Origin: Nitrospirota bacterium
GTDB lineage: Bacteria > Nitrospirota > Nitrospiria > Nitrospirales > UBA8639
DNA length: 7,504 bases
Direction: 5' to 3'
NCBI GenBank assembly: GCA_003233615.1
Contig: QIMB01000008.1
Coordinates: 1-7,504, forward strand
Part shown: piece after piece, positions 1-5,465 of the stretch
Layout of the letters: every line of letters starts with the position of its first letter
Numbering within the stretch: the first letter of the stretch is position 1
Made by a program: the position numbers and the translations under genes
The notes under the pieces: generated by a model
Database searches by the model: none
Told to the model about the DNA's origin: nothing
The model's input: only the letters and a program-made list of their open reading frames with translations

Positions 1-757
1 TACGGCTTCCGCGACTTTCCGAATTCCGTCAGATGTCGCAGTTGCAATAGCCAGAATGGCCGCAGCTTCACCCTCTGCCTCATTGATTTGTTGTTGTCGC
101 GTGGCCTCCGAGGCTTTGATGACCTGTTGCTTTTGGCCTTCAGCTTCGTTGATGGCTGCGTCTCTCTGACCTTCTGACGTGAGCACGACGGCTCGTTTTT
201 CCCGTTCGGCTCGCATCTGCTTTTCCATGGCATTGATCACATCTTGAGGTGGATTAATGTTTTTAATTTCATAACGCATCACTTTCACGCCCCACGGAGA
301 CGAGGCTTTATCCAATTCATTCACCACGGAAATGTTAATCGTTGAGCGTTCTTCAAATGTACGGTCCAGGACGATTTTCCCAATTTCACTTCTCAACGTA
401 GTTTGGGCGAGTTGAGAAATGGCGAAACGGAAATCTGTAATGCCATAGGAGGCACGTTCCGCATCCAAGACTTTGAGGTACAGCACGCCATCCACCCCTA
501 CCTGTACATTATCTTTGGTGATACAAATTTGTTCCGGGACATCAATAGCAAGTTCCTTTAAAGAATGTTTGTACCGAATCACATCAATGAACGGAACGAG
601 TATATGAAGGCCGGCATTGAGGATTGAAGAAAATTTCCCCAATCGTTCCACCACGTAGGCGCTTTGCTGGGGCACAACCACCGCCGTTTTTTTCAAGATG
701 AGTAAGGCCAGTCCAGAGTCCAGCAAAAACAATCGTGACTAATAATTCACCTGACAT
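1..757 (-). CDS. SPFH/stomatin-like (QmcA/paraslipin-type) membrane protein, partial, N-terminal frameshift
   Basis: SPFH (band 7) proteins form large oligomers on the inner membrane and often pair with NfeD proteins; their roles in membrane organisation and quality control are known only in outline. Translation of the minus strand gives about 240 continuous codons from position 738 to the left edge. They contain the family signatures VVVPQQSAYVVERLGKF, PFIDVIRYKHSLKE and ITKDNVQVGVDGVLY, then SPWGVKVMRYEIKNINPP and the start of the Ala/Glu/Gln-rich coiled coil (REKRAVVLTSEGQRDAAINE). The C terminus lies outside the window. The expected start is ATG at 757, behind a strong AGGAGG, and gives MSGELLVTIVFAG, but that frame is lost at a 7-bp tandem duplication (710-723). 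Deleting one copy gives MSGELLVTIVFAGLALLILK, a normal membrane anchor. A TTG at 732 could start the intact frame, but it has no good ribosome binding site. The ATG overlaps the upstream NfeD gene by 11 bp. Family assignment is firm; whether the gene is functional is open. Confidence 0.9.
710..723. repeat. 7-bp perfect tandem duplication (AGTCCAG x2)
   Basis: The plus strand reads AGTCCAGAGTCCAG, which is CTGGACTCTGGACT on the coding strand, so two adjacent 7-bp copies are identical. Seven is not a multiple of three, so the second copy shifts the SPFH reading frame. Removing one copy joins the start at 757 to the conserved SPFH frame exactly. The origin could be a replication-slippage mutation, a reversible switch or an assembly error. 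Confidence 0.9.
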
Positions 758-1220
758 GTGATTCCTCCTGTGTGAGCGATTCGGCTTGAATCCAGAGTGT
801 TAGACCATCCACCCGCACAATCTTCGCGTTCGCATTTTTTTCGAGGGGATCTGTTCCGGCATTGCGTGCGTTCCAGGTCGAGCCCCGGTGCTCGACTTTT
901 CCGATGGCCTGAGGTGCAAGGGTTTCCAGGACGGTGGCAATTTCTCCCACCATAGAATCCACAAGAACGTCATTCTCAGCGCCTGTCTTTCCTTTACCCT
1001 GAAGTGGATTTTTCAGTACGACAAATGAGGCAATACCAAAAACGGCGAACAGAAACCATTGAAGCCACGCGACTTCAATAAGCCCAGACCAGGATAATCC
1101 ACTGACGATCAACGCGGCCATCCCGAAAAAGAGGAAATAGAAGTTTCCGAGGCCACCTAGTGTGAGAATTTCCAGGCCGATCAGCGTCAATCCCAAAATG
1201 GACCAGTACCACCAGAGCAT
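747..1220 (-). CDS. NfeD-like short membrane protein (YbbJ-type), partner of SPFH protein
   Basis: The protein has 157 residues, close to the length of short NfeD proteins such as E. coli YbbJ. Three hydrophobic segments (about residues 4-20, 26-44 and 50-70) anchor it in the inner membrane. A soluble C-terminal domain (about 88-147) has the pattern of the NfeD OB fold, with VGEIATVLETLAPQAIGKVE followed by GSTWNAR and a closing VDGLTLWIQA strand. It lacks the N-terminal ClpP-like serine protease domain of long NfeD proteins, so no protease activity is expected. TAAGGAG lies 10 bases before the ATG. The stop overlaps the downstream SPFH start by 11 bp, the classic NfeD-SPFH pairing, which implies the two products are made and act together, probably as a membrane complex. 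The family call rests on the hydrophobic pattern, the OB-fold signature and the neighbour. Confidence 0.88.
   Translation of the reverse strand: MLWWYWSILGLTLIGLEILTLGGLGNFYFLFFGMAALIVSGLSWSGLIEVAWLQWFLFAVFGIASFVVLKNPLQGKGKTGAENDVLVDSMVGEIATVLETLAPQAIGKVEHRGSTWNARNAGTDPLEKNANAKIVRVDGLTLWIQAESLTQEESHVR
764..769 (-). promoter_or_regulatory. Strong ribosome binding site for the SPFH gene
   Basis: The minus strand reads AGGAGG six bases before ATG at 757, inside the last codons of the NfeD gene. It marks 757 as the original start of the SPFH protein and fits translational coupling with the upstream gene. Confidence 0.75.
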
Positions 1221-1230
1221 GGTGTGAACA

Positions 1231-1237
1231 CTCCTTA
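1231..1237 (-). promoter_or_regulatory. Ribosome binding site for the NfeD-like gene
   Basis: TAAGGAG on the minus strand, 10 bases upstream of ATG at 1220. It supports this start. No convincing -35/-10 pair was found between it and the dyad site at 1338-1363; an AT-rich stretch with TATAAC and TAATAC hexamers is present but has no good -35 partner. Confidence 0.6.
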
Positions 1238-1337
1238 ATTAGTATGTATTATGTGTCGTTATATCGTGTTTGTAATCGTATCGGTCACTTAGGAACGAAA
1301 GTTAGACGAAATGTCCTTGAATCACAATAAATCTTGA

Positions 1338-1363
1338 ATACGACTGTCCTAGGAATATCGTAT
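1338..1363. promoter_or_regulatory. Dyad-symmetric operator-like site upstream of the nfeD-SPFH operon
   Basis: ATACGA and TCGTAT form outer arms around a central 8-bp palindrome TCCTAGGA, with three unpaired bases on each side. The two halves share one exact centre and 10 of 13 positions pair. ATCGTATC, which spans the right arm (1357-1364), recurs at 1275-1282, closer to the operon. Both lie 55-145 bp upstream of the NfeD start, as expected for a regulator binding site. The regulator is unknown, and chance symmetry in AT-rich DNA cannot be excluded. Confidence 0.35.
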
Positions 1364-1558
1364 CAGATTGTATTGTAACGATCTTGTTAGGGAGATGAAA
1401 GCAATAGGACAGGCTGGCTGAATCAAAGGATTCAAAGCACGCGATGGCTCCAAGGTTCAGTGCGCCCTGAATTTTCGTGGTAATGCTATAGGGGCTTGTT
1501 GAATATTTCTTTTCCATGGCAGCGAAACGCCATAGGAGAAATCGATATCAGCAGCCGA

Positions 1559-1682
1559 GGGGAATGGGAAAAAAAGTCCGTCCAGCAAGGCCGCAGCCTT
1601 TGTGACGCGTGGAGCGTACTCTCAGTACGTGAGCACGGCAAAATGGCGAGAATGCCGCTGGCGGCTTTTTCCAACATTCCCC
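1559..1682. repeat. Foldback, MITE-like repeat element (about 124 bp)
   Basis: The ends are 18-bp inverted repeats matching at 14 of 18 positions: GGGGAATGGGAAAAAAAG at 1559-1576 and CTTTTTCCAACATTCCCC at 1665-1682. Complementarity continues inward (TCCGTCCAGC against GCTGGCGG), giving arms of nearly 30 bases. The centre carries a perfect small hairpin, CGTACT-CTC-AGTACG (1615-1629), and near the right end lies GCCGCTGGCGGC. No target duplication is obvious at the flanks. A related end-like sequence, GGGGCTTGTTGAATATT at 1491-1507, lies outside the core, so the true element may be about 192 bp (1491-1682). It encodes no protein. I recall similar sequences dispersed in Nitrospira genomes; copy number cannot be seen here. 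Confidence 0.6.
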
Positions 1683-1730
1683 TCATGTCGGCAAAATTGA
1701 TCGAATCATCAGGGTAATAATTGGAGGCGT

Positions 1731-1754
1731 GATCCTATTGCCGTTTTTAGGATT
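1731..1754. other. Small hairpin
   Basis: GATCCTA pairs with TAGGATT (six Watson-Crick pairs plus one G-T) across a 10-base loop containing a T-run. It lies between the foldback element and the next hairpin. Its function is unknown. Confidence 0.3.
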
Positions 1755-1776
1755 ATCAATCTTGGTGGGAAGCAAT

Positions 1777-1795
1777 GGGGATTGCCCCGATTTTT
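1777..1795 (+). terminator. Possible weak Rho-independent terminator
   Basis: GGGG-ATTG-CCCC is followed after two bases by TTTTT on the plus strand. The four-pair stem is short for a terminator. The same bases can form an alternative hairpin GCAAT-GGGG-ATTGC (1772-1785), so two mutually exclusive folds exist. It would stop plus-strand transcripts leaving the foldback element before the HDOD gene. Confidence 0.35.
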
Positions 1796-1806
1796 CTCGC
1801 TTCTAG

Positions 1807-1824
1807 AGGCTGGTTGTCCAGCCT
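1807..1824. other. Perfect 7-bp hairpin
   Basis: AGGCTGG-TTGT-CCAGCCT is a perfect stem with a tetraloop. On the plus strand it is followed eight bases later by a short T-run (CCCTTTTGG). It could be a second weak terminator or part of a structured leader. It lies about 200 bp upstream of the HDOD gene and before its likely promoter. Confidence 0.4.
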
Positions 1825-1995
1825 ATGTCCCTTTTGGCATTTCCAGCTGTAAGAAGTGATGTGTCTCAAAAGGCGCTCACCCTGACCGCGAATCCATAGT
1901 CCCGCACGTGAGAAAATTTTTTGGCTTTCAACAGTCCACAATCAAACCTCCTCCAAAACTCCAAGGGCATGTGGTCTCGCAGACAATTCTAAAGG

Positions 1996-2024
1996 TTAAC
2001 ACCTAGAAACCGACAATATATGAT
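1996..2024 (+). promoter_or_regulatory. Sigma70-type promoter for the HDOD-sthA unit
   Basis: TTAACA (1996-2001) and TATGAT (2019-2024) each match consensus at five of six positions and are separated by exactly 17 bp. The -10 box abuts ATG at 2025, so transcription would begin near 2031, after that ATG. This argues that translation starts later, at GTG 2070. The match is good by eye, but no mapped transcript start is available. Confidence 0.5.
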
Positions 2025-2900
2025 ATGCCTCTCTCTTCGACTATTCCAAAGCAACAAGAGGAAGATGTGGTGCTTCGTGCATGTCTGGTGAGCCAGTTAG
2101 AGCAGGGAGCCGTAGATCTTCCGTTGCTCCCCGTAGTTGCTACACAAGTTCTCCAACTCTCCGGTGACCCCGATGCTGATCCCTCGAAACTTTCCGCGCT
2201 GATTCAGCAGGATCAAGCTCTAGCCGGACAAATTCTGCGCATTGCCAATTCTGCAGCGTATGCTCCGCGGTCTCCAATTGTCTCCTTGCAACAAGCCATA
2301 GCCTGGTTGGGGATGAATATGTTAGCCAGCTTGGCTTTTTCTGTGTCTGTCCAGAGTGGCGTGTTCAAGGTCAAAGGCTATGAACAAGAAGTACGAGCTT
2401 TGTGGCACCAAGCACTAGCTAGCGGGCTGTACGGGAAAGAAATTGCCCGCCGCAATCGGCACAATGTGGAAAATGCGTTTTTATGCGGCATTCTCCACAC
2501 AATTGGCAAGCCTCTCATCATCCACTTGATCAATCAGGCTCAATGCGACTCTTCCACACAACTCTCGTGGGACGTGATAGATAACCTGATCCAGGAATTC
2601 CATATTGAGGCCGGAACCAAACTAGCGGAGGCCTGGCAATTACCCCAACCGGTTCAAGAGGCCATTCGTTTCTATCCGGACGAGGCGTACCACCAGGCTA
2701 TCTCACCAACCAAGGGGGCGATGATCACGTGTCTAGCCGACCATCTAGCCACATCACTTGTAGATTCAGCTTCCTTGGATGAAGAGGCTCTGCGCGCACT
2801 CCCTGTGGTTCAGGATCTCAATTTTTATCCAGATGATATGGATGCGATGTTTGAACTAAAAGACACCATTCAACAAAGTGTCGAAGCCTTTTTAGTATGA
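2025..2900 (+). CDS. HDOD-domain signalling protein (start uncertain, probably GTG at 2070)
   Basis: The maximal reading frame has 291 residues and is a single HDOD domain (about 31-230) with a short C-terminal tail. Family signatures are LPLLPVVATQVLQL, the helix with QDQALAGQILRIANSAAYA, SLQQAIAWLGMNML, and FLCGILHTIGKPLI at 152-165, later AEAWQLPQPVQEAI. HDOD proteins resemble HD phosphohydrolases that have lost their metal site and act as regulators; the paired His-Asp is His158-Thr159 here, so no catalysis is expected. There is no receiver, EAL or GGDEF domain. The ATG at 2025 has no Shine-Dalgarno and lies downstream of a promoter -10 box, whereas AGAGGA sits seven bases before GTG 2070 (276 residues, domain intact). 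The stop overlaps the next ATG as ATGA, so it is probably co-translated with the transhydrogenase. What signal it reads is unknown. Confidence 0.9.
   Translation: MPLSSTIPKQQEEDVVLRACLVSQLEQGAVDLPLLPVVATQVLQLSGDPDADPSKLSALIQQDQALAGQILRIANSAAYAPRSPIVSLQQAIAWLGMNMLASLAFSVSVQSGVFKVKGYEQEVRALWHQALASGLYGKEIARRNRHNVENAFLCGILHTIGKPLIIHLINQAQCDSSTQLSWDVIDNLIQEFHIEAGTKLAEAWQLPQPVQEAIRFYPDEAYHQAISPTKGAMITCLADHLATSLVDSASLDEEALRALPVVQDLNFYPDDMDAMFELKDTIQQSVEAFLV
2057..2062 (+). promoter_or_regulatory. Ribosome binding site supporting a later HDOD start
   Basis: AGAGGA lies seven bases before GTG 2070 and four before GTG 2067. The upstream ATG at 2025 has nothing comparable, since the nearest purine run (AAAGG) is about 30 bases away. 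With the promoter at 1996-2024 this gives a leader of roughly 40 bases. Confidence 0.4.
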
Positions 2901-4291
2901 CTCCTACTACCTCGTATGACCTCGTGGTGATTGGCAGCGGGCCTGCCGGCCAAAAAGCGGCGATCCAAGGGGCTAAAGCTGGCAAGCGCGTGGCGCTCAT
3001 TGAACAAACCCGTGAAATAGGCGGGGCCTGTGTGTACCATGGCACGATTCCAAGTAAAACCTTGCGTGAGACGGCCCTAAAAATGGTGCAATTCCTCAAC
3101 GCCACTGATGTGTTTGATTTTCGGATGCGAGATGACCTCAAAATTGCCAGCTTGATGACTCGGCTCGATACCGTCGTACGTGCCCATGGCGAATTTATGA
3201 AAGAACAGATTATCAGAAATGGAATCGATCGCTTTCATGGCCGCGCGCAGTTTCATTCAGACAGAGAGATCCACATTCGTGGATTAGATGGCACCACCAC
3301 GATACTCACGGCCTCTATCTCGGTTATTGCCACAGGCTCACGCCCACGTGTTCCAGATAATATTCCCATCGACCATGAACATATTTTAGACAGTGACTCG
3401 ATTTTGTCATTAGTCTATTTCCCCAAATCCTTGATCGTTCTGGGCGGAGGTGTCATTGCTAGTGAATATGCTTCAATTTTTGCTCTGTTAGGCGTGCAGG
3501 TCACCATGGTCGACACCGCTGATCGGCCACTGAAGTTTTTAGATCCAGAACTCACAGACCAATTCTGTCAGGCCTTTAAAAAAACCGGAGGACATTATCG
3601 AGGACAACAAAAGGTTCAACAGGCACAGTGGGATGGTTTCTCGAAGGTCACCACGTTGTTAGAAAACGGCGAAACGTTGGACAGTGAAAAAATGTTAGTG
3701 GCGTTGGGGCGTGTGGCGAACATCGAACACCTGAATATCCAGGCTGCTGGACTTACACCGACTCCTCGTGGGCTTATTCCAGTCAATGATCAGTGCCAAA
3801 CAACGGTGCCTCATATTTACGCAGTCGGTGATGTGATCGGGCCCCCATCTCTCGCCTCGTGCTCAATGGAACAGGGCCGACGAGCCGTCTGTCACGCCTT
3901 AGGGTTAGATTCCGGCGATGCCCCGGAACATATTCCAATGGGTATTTTCACCATTCCTGAGATGTCCAGTGTCGGCCTGAGCGAAGAAGAAGCCATAGCC
4001 AAATATGGGGAGGCACTGGTCGGTCGAGCCCACTTTCATGAAATTGCTCGTGGACAAATTTCCGGCATGACCCACGGACTCCTGAAAATGGTGGCCGACG
4101 CCAAAGGGGAAAAACTCCTTGGTGTCCATATTGTGGGCGAAGGCGCCACGGAGTTAATTCACATTGGGCAAATGGGTCTGCTGCATCATATTGATATCGA
4201 TCGTTTTGTTGACAATATCTTCAACTTCCCCACCCTCGCCGAAGCCTATCGCATTGCCGCCCTCGACATTGCCAAACAACGCAAGAATTAA
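2897..4291 (+). CDS. sthA: Soluble pyridine nucleotide transhydrogenase (Si-specific NAD(P)+ transhydrogenase)
   Basis: This cytoplasmic FAD enzyme exchanges reducing equivalents between NADPH and NAD+, usually draining excess NADPH. The 464 residues match the usual SthA/UdhA length. The FAD-binding GSGPAG is at 13-18, ATGSRP at 145-150, the second Rossmann motif GGGVIASE at 183-190 and the FAD signature YAVGDVIGPPSLAS at 308-321, followed by the dimerisation domain. SthA is told from related disulfide reductases by the redox site: GGACVYHGTIPSK keeps the first Cys (45) but has Thr50 for the second, so no disulfide can form. The C terminus has FNFPTLAEAYR, like the NYPTMAEAYR of SthA, without the catalytic His of disulfide reductases. 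The HDSDSIL-like segment and FLDPEL (214-219) also fit. Its ATG overlaps the HDOD stop by four bases, so both likely share one transcript. A diverged flavin reductase is the only real alternative. Confidence 0.92.
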   Translation: MTPTTSYDLVVIGSGPAGQKAAIQGAKAGKRVALIEQTREIGGACVYHGTIPSKTLRETALKMVQFLNATDVFDFRMRDDLKIASLMTRLDTVVRAHGEFMKEQIIRNGIDRFHGRAQFHSDREIHIRGLDGTTTILTASISVIATGSRPRVPDNIPIDHEHILDSDSILSLVYFPKSLIVLGGGVIASEYASIFALLGVQVTMVDTADRPLKFLDPELTDQFCQAFKKTGGHYRGQQKVQQAQWDGFSKVTTLLENGETLDSEKMLVALGRVANIEHLNIQAAGLTPTPRGLIPVNDQCQTTVPHIYAVGDVIGPPSLASCSMEQGRRAVCHALGLDSGDAPEHIPMGIFTIPEMSSVGLSEEEAIAKYGEALVGRAHFHEIARGQISGMTHGLLKMVADAKGEKLLGVHIVGEGATELIHIGQMGLLHHIDIDRFVDNIFNFPTLAEAYRIAALDIAKQRKN

Positions 4292-4306
4292 CTGAACATT
4301 TTTACG

Positions 4307-4338
4307 GATGCGATCATCATTCTAAGCGTGATGGCATC
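4307..4338. terminator. Hairpin in the convergent sthA/pagL gap
   Basis: GATGC and CATCA pair with TGATG and GCATC (ten pairs, one three-base bulge, nine-base loop), 15 bases after the sthA stop. No T-run follows, so it is not a classic intrinsic terminator, but its place between convergent genes fits an RNA 3' end or a Rho-dependent site. The rest of the gap up to 4487 shows nothing clear. Confidence 0.35.
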
Positions 4339-4487
4339 TGCAGTTTGGAGTCCTGTAGCGAAGCAACAGTCGTCCACTTCTGGTATCACTACATAATTCA
4401 ACTTTGGAATTGCAGAAGACTTGGAAGGCAGAAGCATGTGAGGTCAGTTTAGAAGGATCAGATGACAGAGGTGAAAACTTGTGTGGA

Positions 4488-5054
4488 TCAGAAGCGGTAA
4501 CCGAGTTCAAACAAGTGAAGATCAACTCCGCGGTTATTGGTGCCATAGAGCGCGGCGTCGGAAAAATGTTGAAAACGCCAGCCTGCCGTCACATTGCCCG
4601 GAAAATGATAGCTGATTCCTCCGTGACCGAGGATTTGCACGGGACCTCCAAAGTCTTGGCTCCCAAACGTTTCATCACCGACAAATACCGCGCCCGTCCC
4701 GAAATCCAAGCTGAGGTTCCAATCCCATTTCGTAAACGTCACACCAGGCCCGGAAGTGGCAATAAATCCTGTGTCTCCTGCGGCTCGCATGACACCTGCA
4801 GAGGCATACCACCGATACCGGGCTTCCCATCCCCTCGGCCATTCCCAACTTCCAGGGAATCCGAGAATGGCAAAGACGTCATATTGTTGAAAATCTTCTT
4901 TTTCACTGGGAGGAAGTCCAAGAAAATTAAAGCCTCCGCGAACGCCTACCGAGATAATCTCAAATTTTTTGGGCTCCTGACTGTGACTCATTTGAGGAAG
5001 CGATAAGAGCAATCCCAAAGCCATGAGGGCGCAAAGTTTGTTGACAATGGACAT
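4488..5054 (-). CDS. PagL-like lipid A 3-O-deacylase (acyloxyacyl hydrolase family), outer membrane
   Basis: PagL enzymes are eight-stranded outer-membrane beta barrels that remove the 3-O acyl chain of lipid A. This protein has 188 residues, near the usual size. Residues 1-25 form a signal peptide (one Lys, a Leu-rich core, MSHS before Gln26). The mature part shows alternating strands rich in Trp, Tyr and Gly, and ends in GYRF with C-terminal Phe, the barrel-assembly signal. The family signature lies near the end: AGWRFQHFSDAAL, with His163 and Ser165 at the active positions. The Glu expected about 14 residues after the His, in an NPGVE-like motif, is represented by NRGVD with Asp178; Glu183 is nearby. 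The Asn following Ser in the usual HxSN is Asp166. It stands alone and converges on sthA. A weak AGAG lies about eight bases before the ATG. Family assignment is good; activity is less certain. Confidence 0.85.
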   Translation of the reverse strand: MSIVNKLCALMALGLLLSLPQMSHSQEPKKFEIISVGVRGGFNFLGLPPSEKEDFQQYDVFAILGFPGSWEWPRGWEARYRWYASAGVMRAAGDTGFIATSGPGVTFTKWDWNLSLDFGTGAVFVGDETFGSQDFGGPVQILGHGGISYHFPGNVTAGWRFQHFSDAALYGTNNRGVDLHLFELGYRF

Positions 5055-5123
5055 CGATATCTCTTTGTGAAAATGTTTTCAAGCGTATGGCGTTAGACGG
5101 ACCCAGAGACCACACAGACCTCA

Positions 5124-5145
5124 TGCATGCCAATTAGGCAATGCA
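5124..5145. promoter_or_regulatory. Imperfect palindrome upstream of the PagL-like gene
   Basis: TGCATGCC and GGC-A-ATGCA flank a five-base AATTA centre (eight pairs with one bulged A). It lies 70-90 bp upstream of the PagL-like start, a plausible place for a regulator such as one sensing envelope stress or cations. No family-specific box is recognised. Confidence 0.3.
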
Positions 5146-5202
5146 CATATCACGACATCATGGAAAGAGGGGATTACACAAACAGGCAACAAGGAGAAAT
5201 AC

Positions 5203-5232
5203 ATGATGCGAGAAGCTCTACAACCCCGTTAG
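5203..5232 (+). CDS. Possible micro-ORF (nine residues)
   Basis: AAGGAG lies six bases before ATG ATG, and the frame reads MMREALQPR before TAG. The ribosome-binding context is as good as that of any gene here, which is the only evidence. No following gene on this strand would use it as a leader peptide, and the peptide resembles nothing I know. It may be chance. Confidence 0.15.
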   Translation: MMREALQPR

Positions 5233-5465
5233 ATTTCACAGTGTACAACTATCATGTATGGGGAATAAATTCCATCACGAAGAATTACAAGACATGAACA
5301 CCCAATTACTCTATGCCTTTTGCACTCCAGTACGGTACCACACATTTCATTTCAGACAAGGCACTTCATATTCTTAAGCTGAGAGCTCGCGACCCCTCAG
5401 ACTTCTGAAGAAGCTTCACTCGATGAACGTGCTTTCAACTCATTGTACGAAATTCCAGTGAATCG

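Larger units (their letters stand above)
1221..2024. other. Long non-coding region between divergent operons
   Basis: About 800 bp with no credible gene. The short reading frames here have no recognisable protein pattern, and one simply reads through the foldback element. Going rightwards it holds the operator-like dyad near the NfeD operon, the foldback element (1559-1682), a run of three hairpins (1731-1824), a low-complexity A/T stretch near 1912-1922, and the promoter of the HDOD gene. The accumulation of structured elements suggests insertion and decay in a tolerant spacer, or an unrecognised structured RNA. Confidence 0.6.
5055..5465. other. Non-coding spacer upstream of the PagL-like gene
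   Basis: About 410 bp without a recognisable gene. It must hold the promoter of the minus-strand PagL-like gene, but no convincing -35/-10 pair was found. It contains the imperfect palindrome at 5124-5145 and a possible nine-codon micro-ORF at 5203-5232. It would also hold the 3' end of the unknown gene on the right; no stem followed by a T-run was seen there. Confidence 0.5.

Noticed and set aside
1302..1517. 71-residue minus-strand frame upstream of the NfeD gene
   Set aside because: It has no recognisable protein pattern and spans the operator-like dyad.
1496..1717. 73-residue plus-strand frame, and an opposite frame at 1486-1686
   Set aside because: Both only read through the foldback element; their sequences are translations of its inverted repeats.
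1756..1941. 61-residue minus-strand frame in the spacer
   Set aside because: No family pattern and no clear ribosome site; it runs across the hairpin at 1807-1824.
2818..3141. 107-residue minus-strand frame across the HDOD-sthA junction
   Set aside because: It is antisense to two well-supported genes, including the FAD-binding region of SthA.
4404..5006. 200-residue plus-strand reading frame
   Set aside because: It is antisense to the PagL-like gene, which has a signal peptide, family motif and C-terminal Phe. The plus-strand product is low-complexity, rich in Lys, Arg and Pro, with no domain pattern.
5281..5371. 27-residue plus-strand frame starting MNTQLLYAF
   Set aside because: No Shine-Dalgarno sequence and no conservation evidence; too short to support.
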